The translations under genes were made by a program, and so were the position numbers. A model generated the notes under the pieces. It ran no database searches, had not been told where the DNA came from, and saw nothing but the letters and a program-made list of their open reading frames with translations. From Paucilactobacillus vaccinostercus DSM 20634 (GTDB lineage Bacteria > Bacillota > Bacilli > Lactobacillales > Lactobacillaceae), in contig NZ_AYYY01000070.1 in assembly GCF_001436295.1 (NCBI RefSeq), positions 1-58,226 on the forward strand: a stretch of DNA of 58,226 nucleotides. Direction: 5' to 3'. Shown here one piece after another: positions 25,298 to 34,613 of the stretch (position 1 is the first letter of the stretch; each line of letters starts with the position of its first letter).

Positions 25298-27286
25298 TTA
25301 AAATAGTGAATTAACCGCAGCAGCCACTTTTTCTGGCGTGAACCCAAAGCGTTCCACAACTGCCGCTCCATTCCCACTTTCACCGAATGTTGAAATTCCG
25401 AGGCTGATCCCATCTAAACCGACGTATTTACCCCATGTTTGGGTAACGCCCATTTCAACAGACACCCGCTTACGAACATCATTTGGTAAAACCGATTCCT
25501 TGTATTCAGCAGATTGACGGTCAAATTCTTTTTGATCTGGCATTGAAACAACTGATACGTCCTTACCTTCAGCAGCTAGCCGTTGTTGAGCTTCAATACT
25601 TAAACTAACTTCAGATCCACTAGCAATCAGGATCGCTTCCGGCTGTTCACCCTTTTGTGGTGAAACTACATATGCGCCATGTGCCAACCCGGTTGGGTTC
25701 TCGATAGCTCCCTTGAGGGCGGGTAATCCTTGACGGGTTAGGATCAATACGGTTGGGTGATCTGTAGATTGCAAGGCTTTTTCCCATGCTTGAGCGACTT
25801 CGTTACCATCAGCTGGCCGGATCACATCCAAATTAGGAATTGCTTGTAATCCTGCAAGTTGTTCCACAGGTTCGTGTGTTGGGCCATCTTCTCCGACCGC
25901 AATTGAGTCATGGGTAAAGACATAGGTTACTGGTAATTTTTGCAGTGCTGCTAATCGGAGTGCTGACCGCATATAATCTGAGAAAACCATGAAGGTACTC
26001 CCATAGACACGGGTTCCACCATGTAAAGCAATTCCATTAACGGCTGCCGCTTCAGCGAATTCACGAACCCCAAACCAGAGATTCCGGCTCGTTGGATTGT
26101 CCTTACTAAACCGATCTGAGTCGTCGATCTGAGTTTTATTAGAGCTAAACAGATCCGCAGAACCGCCCCACAGTGTGGGCACATTTTCAGCTAAGCTTTG
26201 GAGCACTTCAGCCCCCGTTTTCCGAGTTGCTTGTGTGTCACCGACTTCATAATGTGGTAAGAAATCAAAGTTAGCCGGTACCTTGCCTGCCAATGCTTGG
26301 TCAAATTGTGCAGCTAATTCTGGGAATTGTTGATGGTACTTCACAATCATATCGTGCCAATCATCTTCTGACTGAGCACCCCGTTTGGCGATTCCGTTAG
26401 CAAATTGCTCATAAACCGCATCTTCGACAGTGAACGCAGGCTGATCCCAATCGTAGAAGCGACGGAGTTCAACTAATTCGTCATCCTTCAGTGGTGCTCC
26501 ATGAACTTTGTGAGTCCCGGCATTAGGTGCACCGTGACCAATTTCCGTCTTAATTTCAATAATAGTTGGTTGATCATGTTGTTGCTTAGCAGCTTCGATT
26601 GCCTTGGCAATTGCTTCCAAGTCATCGCCATCTTCCACCCGCAAATAGTTCCAGTGGTAGGCTTCAAAACGTTCTTGAATATTTTCGTTAAAGGCATTAC
26701 TGAGGGGGCCATCCAGTGAAACATCATTTGAATCATACAGCACAATCAATTTATCCAAACCATAGTGGCCGGCTAAACTGGCTGCTTCATGAGAGATGCC
26801 TTCCATTAAGTCGCCATCCCCGCAAATCGCATACGTATAGTGATCAATCACAGGAAATTCAGGCTTGTTGTAGGTTGCTCGTAAGTGGACTTCTGCCATC
26901 GCCATCCCCACAGCCATTCCAATTCCTTGACCCAACGGCCCAGTGGTTGCATCAACGCCATCGGTCCAGCCATGTTCTGGATGACCAGGGGTCTTGCTAT
27001 CAAGTTGACGGAATTGTTTTAAATCGTCAATGCCCAACTGAAAGCCAGACAAGTGAAGTAGACTGTACAGCATTGCTGATCCGTGACCAGCAGAAAGCAC
27101 AAAGCGGTCGCGATTGATCCACTGGCTATCCTTAGGGTTAGTGTTCAAAAACTTTTGCCACAGAACATAGGCCATTGGTGCAGCACCAAGTGGTAAACCA
27201 GGATGGCCTGAATTGGCAGCTTGAACTTGGTCAACACTCAACATTCGTAAATTAGTCACACTTAATTGATCTGTTTCATTAAACAT
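25298..27286 (-). CDS. tkt: Transketolase
   Basis: A thiamine diphosphate enzyme moving two-carbon units between pentose and hexose phosphates, 662 residues. Family signatures: [18 protein letters not shown] near the N-terminus, the ThDP motif GDGDLMEG (about 154), and [21 protein letters not shown] (about 455) in the pyrimidine domain. The start follows GGAGGAATT. It is monocistronic with a promoter that contains an inverted repeat. It supports ribose and erythrose phosphate supply. Confidence 0.97.
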   Translation of the reverse strand: MFNETDQLSVTNLRMLSVDQVQAANSGHPGLPLGAAPMAYVLWQKFLNTNPKDSQWINRDRFVLSAGHGSAMLYSLLHLSGFQLGIDDLKQFRQLDSKTPGHPEHGWTDGVDATTGPLGQGIGMAVGMAMAEVHLRATYNKPEFPVIDHYTYAICGDGDLMEGISHEAASLAGHYGLDKLIVLYDSNDVSLDGPLSNAFNENIQERFEAYHWNYLRVEDGDDLEAIAKAIEAAKQQHDQPTIIEIKTEIGHGAPNAGTHKVHGAPLKDDELVELRRFYDWDQPAFTVEDAVYEQFANGIAKRGAQSEDDWHDMIVKYHQQFPELAAQFDQALAGKVPANFDFLPHYEVGDTQATRKTGAEVLQSLAENVPTLWGGSADLFSSNKTQIDDSDRFSKDNPTSRNLWFGVREFAEAAAVNGIALHGGTRVYGSTFMVFSDYMRSALRLAALQKLPVTYVFTHDSIAVGEDGPTHEPVEQLAGLQAIPNLDVIRPADGNEVAQAWEKALQSTDHPTVLILTRQGLPALKGAIENPTGLAHGAYVVSPQKGEQPEAILIASGSEVSLSIEAQQRLAAEGKDVSVVSMPDQKEFDRQSAEYKESVLPNDVRKRVSVEMGVTQTWGKYVGLDGISLGISTFGESGNGAAVVERFGFTPEKVAAAVNSLF

Positions 27287-27363
27287 ATTTGAATTCCTCC
27301 AACGATTTTGATTGTCATTATGACTGCTAAATTTTTAAAGTTAATTACCTCTGGCATGTAAAT

Positions 27364-27392
27364 ATCATACCAGTTCATATTGGTATACGCAA
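27364..27392 (-). promoter_or_regulatory. tkt promoter with internal inverted repeat
   Basis: Minus strand: TTGCGT (27387-27392), 17-base spacer, TATGAT (27364-27369). The repeat ATACCA-8-TGGTAT lies between and over these elements (27367-27386), suggesting a repressor site. The rest of 27393-27597 is AT-rich and shows no gene. Confidence 0.6.
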
Positions 27393-27597
27393 TAATTTTA
27401 ATAAAAAACTTGTTTTTTAGCCTTTTTGGCAACCACTCTTCTTAATTGGTATAGATATATTGAAATCATTAGTAGATCCTTTAGCATTAAAAATAGGTTA
27501 AAATACAGTTTAACATATTCTCATTTTACCCGATATATCAATTTTTCAATCGATTGCACAAATTCTGTGACTTCTTTTAATTTTGATCTTAAAACGC

Positions 27598-27641
27598 AAA
27601 AATAGTTCGTGATATGATTTTAACCATCACGAACTATTTTT
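27598..27641 (-). terminator. Terminator of the pst-phoU operon
   Basis: AAATAGTTCGTGAT pairs with ATCACGAACTATTT; on the minus strand it follows the phoU stop and ends in T-rich sequence. Confidence 0.85.
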
Positions 27642-27657
27642 AATCACTTTCAAAAAA

Positions 27658-28344
27658 TTAATTCTGCAATAACTCTGGTGAAATTTTCCCAGCATTTAAT
27701 TCAACAATTTTTCCCGATTGATTATAAACAACCCACTCGCATAGGTTGACGATATGGTCCCCGATCCGTTCTAATAAACGATCAATCATCAAATAACTGG
27801 ATCCCCGTTCGGCTGTTGTCTCTTGGGATTCAATCGCATTGGTCACAGCCTTCCGAATATCGATATACTGTTGATCGATTTTTAAATCTTTTTCAGCACC
27901 TTTACGGGCCTGCCGTTCATCACGATTAACATAGGCATCCATGACTTGCTCTAACATCTTTCGAATGTCACCGGCCATTTTACCAATTTGTTTTTCAATT
28001 TTGACATCGTTTTTTTGATCACTCGTGTTCAGCGTTTCGCGGGCAATGTTGACAGCATGATCCCCAATGCGCTCTAAATCTGAACTGGCCTTTAGAATAC
28101 TGATAATTTCTCGAAAATCAGACGCCACCGGTTGTTGTAGGGCGATTAATTTAAGGGCTTCTTTTTCAAGAAAAATTTCCTCACTGTTTGTCCGCTGGTC
28201 GTCATCGATGACCTGCTGAGCCAGTTTTTTATCATACTGAGTAAAGGCCGAGGTCGCCTGATAAATTTGTTCGCTAATGTTAATCCCCATCTCCATAAAT
28301 CGCCCGTGCAACTTTTTGAGCTCATCTGAAAATAATTCTCTCAT
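27658..28344 (-). CDS. phoU: Phosphate transport regulator PhoU (operon copy)
   Basis: 228 residues forming two repeated three-helix PhoU domains, each with an E/DxxxD metal-binding motif (SDLERIGDHAVNIAR at about 85-100 and DRLLERIGDHIVNLCEW at about 190). It restrains phosphate uptake and links transporter state to regulation. Last gene of pstSCAB-phoU, 11 bases after the preceding pstB gene. A paralogue lies upstream of pstS (32.9-33.7 kb) with clearly related sequence. Confidence 0.95.
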   Translation of the reverse strand: MRELFSDELKKLHGRFMEMGINISEQIYQATSAFTQYDKKLAQQVIDDDQRTNSEEIFLEKEALKLIALQQPVASDFREIISILKASSDLERIGDHAVNIARETLNTSDQKNDVKIEKQIGKMAGDIRKMLEQVMDAYVNRDERQARKGAEKDLKIDQQYIDIRKAVTNAIESQETTAERGSSYLMIDRLLERIGDHIVNLCEWVVYNQSGKIVELNAGKISPELLQN

Positions 28345-28355
28345 CTCATTTCCCC

Positions 28356-29111
28356 CTACCCAAATTTCCCATTTAAATAATCACTAGTTTCTTGCCGGTC
28401 TGGTCGCATGAACATTTTTTCTGTATTATCAAACTCAATCAAATTACCGTTTAGAAGAAAAGCCGTTTTATCAGAAATGCGAGAAGCCTGTTGCATATTA
28501 TGGGTCACAATGATGATGGTATAGTCACTCCGAATTGCGGCTAGTGTATCTTCAATTTTAGCGCTTGAGATCGGATCCAATGCGCTAGTTGGCTCATCCA
28601 TTAAAATAATATCTGGTTCGACCGCTAGCACACGTGCCACACAAATTCGCTGTTGCTGACCACCTGAAAAGGCCAGCGCACTTTTATGCAACGAATCTTT
28701 AACCTCATCCCAAATTGCAGCTTGTTTAAGGGTTGTTTCCACCCGTTCATCAAGACGCTGCTTATCTTTCACACCCTCTAAACGCAGGCCGTAAACGACA
28801 TTTTCATAAACCGATAACGGAAATGGGTTGGGTTGCTGGAACAGCATGCCGACTCGTTTACGTAGATTAACGACATCCGTGTTAGGCGAATAGATATCTT
28901 GCCCGTTCAACTTCAGACTCCCAGTCACTGTTGTGTTGGGAATCAGATCGTTCATTCGATTTAAACACCTGAGGTACGTTGACTTACCACACCCCGATGG
29001 TCCAATCAGGGCAGTAATTTCGTTTTTTTCAAAATTCAGATTAATCCCATGGAGTGCCTCAGTTTCGCCGTAATACAAATGGACATCTTCAGTAGTAATC
29101 ACGCTGCTCAT
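28356..29111 (-). CDS. pstB: Phosphate ABC transporter ATP-binding protein (second copy)
   Basis: A 251-residue ABC ATPase of the PstB type: Walker [10 protein letters not shown], signature [12 protein letters not shown], Walker [14 protein letters not shown] and a HN switch region ([11 protein letters not shown]). It energises PstCA-mediated phosphate import. It is one of two adjacent pstB genes, a duplication common in Firmicutes. Start follows TAGGAGG. Confidence 0.96.
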   Translation of the reverse strand: MSSVITTEDVHLYYGETEALHGINLNFEKNEITALIGPSGCGKSTYLRCLNRMNDLIPNTTVTGSLKLNGQDIYSPNTDVVNLRKRVGMLFQQPNPFPLSVYENVVYGLRLEGVKDKQRLDERVETTLKQAAIWDEVKDSLHKSALAFSGGQQQRICVARVLAVEPDIILMDEPTSALDPISSAKIEDTLAAIRSDYTIIIVTHNMQQASRISDKTAFLLNGNLIEFDNTEKMFMRPDRQETSDYLNGKFG

Positions 29112-29122
29112 TGCCAGTCCTC

Positions 29123-29917
29123 CTAACCAAAATTCCCAGAAATATAATCTTCAGTGGCCCGCACATGGGGATTCGTAAACACATTTTCCGTTTCATCATA
29201 CTCAATAACATGACCCATATGCAAAAACGCGGTATAGTTACTAATTCGGGACGCTTGTTGCATATTATGCGTCACAATAATAATGCTGAACTGATCGCTC
29301 AGTGTTTTTAGTGTCTCTTCTAACTTAGCCGTTGAAATCGGATCCAGCGCGCTTGCCGGTTCATCCAGCAGTAAAATATCTGGCTGCATTGCAATTGAGC
29401 GTGCAATACAAAGCCGCTGAGCCTGCCCACCTGATAATGCCAGTGCACTTTGATCTAGCTTATCCTTGACTTCGTCCCACAAGGCAACACCTTTAAGACT
29501 CGTTTCTAGTCGCATTTCCAGTTCATCTTTATCCGTCATACCGTTTTTTTTCAGGGCAAACGTCAAGTTCTCTCGAATGGACTTGGCAAACGGATTTGGT
29601 CTTTGAAATACCATTCCAATATGTCGGCGAAGCTCATAAACATTGATTTTGGGGTTATTAATATCCGTATCGCGGTACATAATTTGACCGCCGACCGTGG
29701 CAATTTTATCGTTCATCCGATTAAAGCACCTCAGATACGTCGATTTTCCGGAACCGGATGCGCCAATCAGTGAGGTGATTTTATACCGGGGGAAATTTAA
29801 ATCAGCGGCATGAATCACATGATTCGTTCCATACGAGACTGTTACCTGTTTCGCCGAAAGTGCGGATTCTTTCTGTGGATTAATAATATAGGTTTCATCT
29901 AAATTATAATTTTTCAT
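29123..29917 (-). CDS. pstB: Phosphate ABC transporter ATP-binding protein (first copy)
   Basis: 264 residues, PstB type, with an extra N-terminal segment of about 20 residues compared with the neighbour. Walker [10 protein letters not shown], signature [14 protein letters not shown], Walker [14 protein letters not shown]. It lies 10 bases after pstA. The two PstB proteins may form a heterodimer or substitute under different conditions; this is inferred from the duplication. Confidence 0.96.
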   Translation of the reverse strand: MKNYNLDETYIINPQKESALSAKQVTVSYGTNHVIHAADLNFPRYKITSLIGASGSGKSTYLRCFNRMNDKIATVGGQIMYRDTDINNPKINVYELRRHIGMVFQRPNPFAKSIRENLTFALKKNGMTDKDELEMRLETSLKGVALWDEVKDKLDQSALALSGGQAQRLCIARSIAMQPDILLLDEPASALDPISTAKLEETLKTLSDQFSIIIVTHNMQQASRISNYTAFLHMGHVIEYDETENVFTNPHVRATEDYISGNFG

Positions 29918-29927
29918 TCTCTCACCT

Positions 29928-30815
29928 TTATTTTGTGGCCGTCATTTTACGATACGTATAACTTCCGAGTGCCCGAGCACCTAAATTAAAGATCAAAATG
30001 ACAATAATTAGAACCGCTGAGGCTCCACTTGAAATTTGGTGGGCATCTGGTGTCACCCCTTCAGTATTCAATTTCCAAATATGCACCGCTAACGTTTCTG
30101 CCGGTCTCATGGGGTTCAAAAAACTCGTCGGGCTGAGCGGATTAAAGTTCAAATAATCCACTACCGGGGCACTTTGCCCAGCGGTATAGATCAAAGCCGC
30201 CGCCTCGCCGAAGACCCGGCCAGCACACAAAATAATTCCCGTGATGATTCCTGGTAATGCCGCAGGTAGTATAATTCCCGTCACGGTTTTCCAGCTCGAT
30301 AGTCCTAGTGACATTCCAGCTTCACGCTGCAGGTTCGGTACCGTCCGCAAGGATTCTTCAATTTGACGAGTTAGCAGCGGTAAGTTGAAAAAAGTTAGTG
30401 CAATCGCACCAGCCAAGATAGAGAACCCAAACCCAAATTTAATGACGAATAGGAGGTAGCCAAACAGACCAACAACCACTGATGGCAGTGAGCTTAACAC
30501 TTCAATCATGGTTCTGATAACATTAGTAATCCAGTTATCACTCGCATACTCGGATAAATAAATTCCCGCACCCAATGCGATTGGGAAAGAAATCAGCAAT
30601 GTCAAAATTAACAGGTACAGCGAATTAAATAATTGGTCCCGAATACCACCACCCGCACTAAATGCTTGTGCTTCCGCTGTGATAAAGTGCCAAGAAATAT
30701 TCGGTACGCCATTAAATAGAATGTACCCAATCAGGCCGATTAAAATTAATACCACAATCACAACGAGTCCAAATATTGTACCAGTTGCAATCTGATTTGA
30801 TCGTTTAGGATTCAT
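29928..30815 (-). CDS. pstA: Phosphate ABC transporter permease PstA
   Basis: A membrane permease of about 295 residues with six helices and the cytoplasmic EAA-type loop (REAGMSLGLSSWKTVTGIILP). The start at 30815 follows GGGGGAAG and begins MNPKRSNQ. It overlaps the end of pstC by about 11 bases, so translation is coupled; the longer frame from 30854 lies deep in pstC and is not used. Forms the channel with PstC. Confidence 0.94.
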   Translation of the reverse strand: MNPKRSNQIATGTIFGLVVIVVLILIGLIGYILFNGVPNISWHFITAEAQAFSAGGGIRDQLFNSLYLLILTLLISFPIALGAGIYLSEYASDNWITNVIRTMIEVLSSLPSVVVGLFGYLLFVIKFGFGFSILAGAIALTFFNLPLLTRQIEESLRTVPNLQREAGMSLGLSSWKTVTGIILPAALPGIITGIILCAGRVFGEAAALIYTAGQSAPVVDYLNFNPLSPTSFLNPMRPAETLAVHIWKLNTEGVTPDAHQISSGASAVLIIVILIFNLGARALGSYTYRKMTATK

Positions 30816-31740
30816 ACTTATGCTTCCCCCAATTACCAATAACTCTAACGACAAGGTTAAAGACTAACGACATGAGTAACAAGATTAATGCTAATGACCA
30901 GAGCGCATTATTTTGCATCGTCCCCATGACCGTATTGCCAATTTGAGTTGTTAACTGACTTGTCAGCGTTGACGACGGTGAGACTAAGCTCGTTGGCATT
31001 AACACCGCATTACCAATCACCATTTGTACAGCTAGCGCTTCACCGAATGCCCGCGCCATTCCAAAGATGATTGCCGTTAAAATTCCAGGAGTCGCCGTTT
31101 TCAGAACCACTTTTCGAATTGTTTGCCAACGAGTCGCCCCTAATGCTAATGAGGCCTGCCGGTAATGAACGGGCACTGCTCGTAAGCTATCAACAGATAA
31201 CGAGGTCACCGTTGGTAAAATCATGACAAACAATACCAATGTGCCAGATAAAATCCCAAACCCAGTGCCACCGAAAATATGGCGTACTGTTGGTACAATC
31301 ACTGATAACCCGACAAACCCATAGACGACAGATGGAATACCAACTAGCAACTCTGTTACGGATTGAAGTAACTTGGTCCCTCGTTTAGGTGAGATTTCGG
31401 TCATGAAGACGGCCATGCCGATCGCGAACGGTGTGGCTACAAGCGCTGCTAAAATTGTGACACCAAATGATGTGACAATCATTGGTAACGCGCCGACTTC
31501 TGGATTTCCGTGACTATCAAGCATCCCCGGATTCCAATTTGTACCCGATAAAAATTGCCCCAGCTTAACATGGTTCTGTGTAAAAGTAGCAATTCCACGT
31601 GAAGTAATAAAGTACAAAATGCAGCCGACCAATACTGTGATAAGGCCAATACATACGTAACAAATTGTTTTTCCGAAATAATCTTCGCGTGTCGCTTTAG
31701 ATGATTTCATCAAACGCACTTGAATATTATCTTTATCCAT
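30805..31740 (-). CDS. pstC: Phosphate ABC transporter permease PstC
   Basis: 311 residues with six membrane helices. The coupling loop YRQASLALGATRWQTIRKVVL contacts PstB. Motif ITSRGIATF near residue 45 begins the first periplasm-equivalent loop. Start follows AGGAGGG. Second gene of the operon, 46 bases after pstS. Confidence 0.95.
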   Translation of the reverse strand: MDKDNIQVRLMKSSKATREDYFGKTICYVCIGLITVLVGCILYFITSRGIATFTQNHVKLGQFLSGTNWNPGMLDSHGNPEVGALPMIVTSFGVTILAALVATPFAIGMAVFMTEISPKRGTKLLQSVTELLVGIPSVVYGFVGLSVIVPTVRHIFGGTGFGILSGTLVLFVMILPTVTSLSVDSLRAVPVHYRQASLALGATRWQTIRKVVLKTATPGILTAIIFGMARAFGEALAVQMVIGNAVLMPTSLVSPSSTLTSQLTTQIGNTVMGTMQNNALWSLALILLLMSLVFNLVVRVIGNWGKHKYES

Positions 31741-31786
31741 CGTAACCCTCCTAGAGCTTGCCGTTTTGGGGTATTGCAGCTATTTC

Positions 31787-32686
31787 TTAATTCTTATTAT
31801 CGGTAACATTGTTGTTCGCATCCTTAGATACCTTCATATCGTGAATGCTAATATAACCCATTTTTTTCACTAACCCATTTTGCTGTTTCTTCGCGTCAAT
31901 ATAGGCTAGAAATTCTTTGGTTGCTTTATTTGGTTGACCCTTAGTATACATATGTTCATATGACCAAATTTTCCAGTCATTTGTTTCTACATTCGCATCG
32001 GTTGGTTTCACATTATCAATTGAAAGTGCTTGAAGTGAATCGTTAACGTATGAGAAAGCTAAGTAACTAATTGCGCCTGGGGTTGTTGAGACAATTTTTT
32101 GAACCGTTCCGTTAGAATCTTGTTCTTGAGATTTGACGGCCGTTTCACCATTTAAAACGGCTGCTTCAAACGTGGCACGGGTTCCACTACCTTTAGCCCG
32201 GTTAACGACCGTAATTTTTTCGTTTTTACCACCTAATTGTTTCCAGTTGGTAATCTTGCCTGTAAAAATTTGTTTTAGCTGGTCCATCGACACATTCTTA
32301 ACACCAACGTCCTTGTTAACGACCGGGGTCATTCCAACAACGGCAACTTTGTGGTCAACTAACTTACTTGCTTTAATACCACTTTGTTGTGAAGCAAAAA
32401 TATCAGAATTACCAATTTGAACGGATCCCTCTTGGACTTGACTTAATCCTGTCCCCGATCCGCCTCCTTGAACGGAAATGTTGACGCCTTTGTTCTGAGA
32501 TTGATAATTAGATGCAGCCTTTTCAACTAATGGTTGTAGTGCGGTTGAGCCAACCGCCGTGATCTTGGCTGATGCTGAGGAACTGCTACTACTAGCACTC
32601 CCACCGCCATTACCACATGCCGCTAAACCAATCGTTACGACTCCCAACGCTGCAACTGTTGCAAAAAATCTCTTCTTATTCATCAT
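31787..32686 (-). CDS. pstS: Phosphate-binding lipoprotein PstS
   Basis: A 299-residue extracellular receptor anchored by a lipid: the signal peptide ends in the lipobox LAAC with the cysteine at residue 24. A Ser/Ala-rich linker follows, then the phosphate-binding fold (AVGSTALQPLVEKAA, GGGSGTGLSQV, VVNRAKGSGTRATFE) where serines, threonine and arginine hold the anion. First gene of the operon and preceded by phased ATGTAAA repeats typical of PHO-box control. Confidence 0.96.
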   Translation of the reverse strand: MMNKKRFFATVAALGVVTIGLAACGNGGGSASSSSSSASAKITAVGSTALQPLVEKAASNYQSQNKGVNISVQGGGSGTGLSQVQEGSVQIGNSDIFASQQSGIKASKLVDHKVAVVGMTPVVNKDVGVKNVSMDQLKQIFTGKITNWKQLGGKNEKITVVNRAKGSGTRATFEAAVLNGETAVKSQEQDSNGTVQKIVSTTPGAISYLAFSYVNDSLQALSIDNVKPTDANVETNDWKIWSYEHMYTKGQPNKATKEFLAYIDAKKQQNGLVKKMGYISIHDMKVSKDANNNVTDNKN

Positions 32687-32737
32687 TCTGATCTCCCTTT
32701 CAAATGATTACTGGTTGTCTGAACTTGGTACATTCTT

Positions 32738-32791
32738 AATATAAACAACGAACGTAAATATCTAGTCATATTTATGTAAAAAAGATGTAAA
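32738..32791 (-). promoter_or_regulatory. pstS promoter with phased PHO-box-like repeats
   Basis: On the minus strand TTTACAT occurs at 32785-32791 and 32774-32780 (11-base period), and TTTACGT at 32752-32758 stays in phase (22 bases on). The -10 TATATT is at 32738-32743, eight bases downstream of the nearest repeat. The geometry matches PhoB/PhoP-class activator sites. Confidence 0.75.
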
Positions 32792-32836
32792 TCATTTTTC
32801 CGCCACCGAGCCCGCGATTTTGAGCGTGCATCCACA

Positions 32837-32876
32837 CAAAAAAGGACTGAACAAAAAATAAATTTCTGTTCGGTCC
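32837..32876 (-). terminator. Terminator of the upstream phoU paralogue
   Basis: GGACCGAACA pairs with TGTTCAGTCC on the minus strand and is followed by TTTTTT. Confidence 0.85.
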
Positions 32877-32935
32877 CTAAACTTTCATCTATTGATACCA
32901 CACCACTTGAGATCATCTGAGTAGTTCTTTGTAAC

Positions 32936-33655
32936 CTATTGATTCAGCTCTTGTTCCGAGTTATTCAATAATGTATGCAACATTTCTGGATCTGATTTAC
33001 CCGGGTTAAGCTCAACTAATTCCCCGGTTCGACTATAAACAATCCATTCTGACAAGTTAACAATGTGATCACCAACCCGCTCTAATAACCGTGATACCAT
33101 GAGGTAACTAGAACTGGCCGTAATCGTTTTAGCATCCTGCCGCATTGCGGCGGTAATGCTGTCACGTACTAAAATATACTGTTTATCGACTTCCAAATCG
33201 GCGGCAGCTCCTTCACGCGCGACTTTTTCATCTGCTTGGGCATACGCATCCAATACTTTTTCTAGCATGCTCCGAACCGAAGCCGTCATCTCGGCAATCG
33301 CATTTTCAATTCCCACAACTCGTTGACTACCACTAACGCGAATCGTTTCGCGTGCAATATTAACGGCATGATCACCGATTCGTTCCAAATCTGAACTGGC
33401 CTTTAAAATACTAATAATTGAGCGAAAATCATCCGCCACAGGCTGCTGTAGCGCCATTAAATTCAACGCCTGAACTTCCAACCCAGTTTCTTCTTCATTA
33501 GTAGTTTGATCTTGTTCTATGACATGTTGTGCGAGCTCCTTATCGTGGTCAATAAACGCCTTTGTTGCTTGATAGATCTGTTCACTGACGTTAATTCCCA
33601 TTTCAATAAAGTGCCACTTTAGCTTTTTTAATTCATCCGAAAATAATCCGTCCAT
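32936..33655 (-). CDS. phoU: PhoU paralogue upstream of pstS
   Basis: About 239 residues with the same two-domain PhoU architecture and both metal motifs (SDLERIGDHAVNIAR, SRLLERVGDHIVNLSEW). It is clearly homologous to the downstream phoU but has a longer C-terminus. Start at 33655 begins MDGLFSDELKKL after AGGGTG. It has its own PHO-box-type promoter and terminator, so it is expressed separately from the pst operon yet probably with it. Separate roles for the two copies are possible. Confidence 0.93.
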   Translation of the reverse strand: MDGLFSDELKKLKWHFIEMGINVSEQIYQATKAFIDHDKELAQHVIEQDQTTNEEETGLEVQALNLMALQQPVADDFRSIISILKASSDLERIGDHAVNIARETIRVSGSQRVVGIENAIAEMTASVRSMLEKVLDAYAQADEKVAREGAAADLEVDKQYILVRDSITAAMRQDAKTITASSSYLMVSRLLERVGDHIVNLSEWIVYSRTGELVELNPGKSDPEMLHTLLNNSEQELNQ

Positions 33656-33703
33656 TGAGACACCCTCCATTATTACAGTATGATCCAGTTAAACGTTACT
33701 GCT

Positions 33704-33736
33704 ATTATACCCATACTAATGTAAAGATTATGTAAA
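33704..33736 (-). promoter_or_regulatory. phoU paralogue promoter with PHO-box-like repeats
   Basis: Minus strand TTTACAT at 33730-33736 and 33719-33725 (11-base period), nine bases upstream of a TATAAT at 33704-33709. Same layout as at pstS. The repeats lie between this gene and the divergent regulator. Confidence 0.75.
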
Positions 33737-33839
33737 TATCTGGACATAAATTTAATTTTATGCCATTAATAATGGGTAGACTAGTTTTAATGTTTTGTTT
33801 ATTTGATTAGAAATTCGGCTCATTATTGGAGGAGTCACT

Positions 33840-34571
33840 TTGATTAAGCATTTATTATTAATGACGAAACAGTTACCACTATTCATTCCGATCAATGCCT
33901 ATTGCAACGAACAAAATTGGTTCGTTCACAACACAACCAGTTCTGACGAAGCGTTAACGATTCTAAAAACGCAAACTGTGGCGGCTGTGCTATGGGATAC
34001 GACATCGGTTGACTTTAATGAGACACTCACGGCGATCTCACATATGCGTGAAAAAGTGATGATCCCCATTATTATGCTCGCTAAAGAGCGCAACCCAGAA
34101 CAGATGCAACAACTATTCCACCACCATGTCGATGACTACCTCGTTGAACCCTTTGATTACCCAGAGATCATTGCAATTCTTAAACAACGATTTTGGTTAT
34201 ATGATCAGATCACTGATGCTAATACTGAGTCACCGGACACTGCTCACCAAACGGTTGAACCGTCAGCCCCCAAGCAACTCACCTTCAATAACCTCACCAT
34301 TGATCTTCAGCACTATCGGGTATTGCGAGATGATCAGGATCTAGGACTCACCCCGAAAGAATTCAAGCTACTCCACTACCTAATCCAACATCCTAATCAA
34401 GTTCTTAGTCGGGAACAACTATTACAGGGCGTCTGGGATTACGATATCTTAGGTAACTCACGAATGGTCGATATTCACATCAGTCATTTACGCGATAAAA
34501 TTGAGCCAGATCCTCAAAATCCAATCTGGCTTCAAACCGTCCGTGGCTTCGGTTACGTTCTTAAAAACTAA
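33840..34571 (+). CDS. Orphan OmpR/PhoB-type regulator with degenerate receiver
   Basis: 243 residues. The C-terminal winged helix (about 150-242) is intact: LTPKEFKLLHYLIQHPNQVLSREQ, shortened here to LTPKEFKLLHYL, plus RMVDIHISHLRDKIE and TVRGFGYVL. The N-terminal receiver keeps an aspartate at the phosphoacceptor position (LWD, residue 53) but lacks the acidic pair at the end of strand 1, has alanine at the conserved Thr/Ser site (81) and glutamate instead of the conserved lysine (VEP, 103). Start is TTG at 33840, after GGAGGAG. No histidine kinase is adjacent. Position and PHO-box repeats suggest control of the pst genes, possibly without normal phosphorylation. Confidence 0.85.
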   Translation: MIKHLLLMTKQLPLFIPINAYCNEQNWFVHNTTSSDEALTILKTQTVAAVLWDTTSVDFNETLTAISHMREKVMIPIIMLAKERNPEQMQQLFHHHVDDYLVEPFDYPEIIAILKQRFWLYDQITDANTESPDTAHQTVEPSAPKQLTFNNLTIDLQHYRVLRDDQDLGLTPKEFKLLHYLIQHPNQVLSREQLLQGVWDYDILGNSRMVDIHISHLRDKIEPDPQNPIWLQTVRGFGYVLKN

Positions 34572-34606
34572 AAAATCGATTTACCATGATCGGTAAATCG
34601 ATTTTT
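34571..34606. terminator. Bidirectional terminator
   Basis: AAAAAATCGATTTACC pairs with its complement between the regulator gene and the convergent MetE-like gene. Confidence 0.92.
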
Positions 34607-34613
34607 TGTTTGT

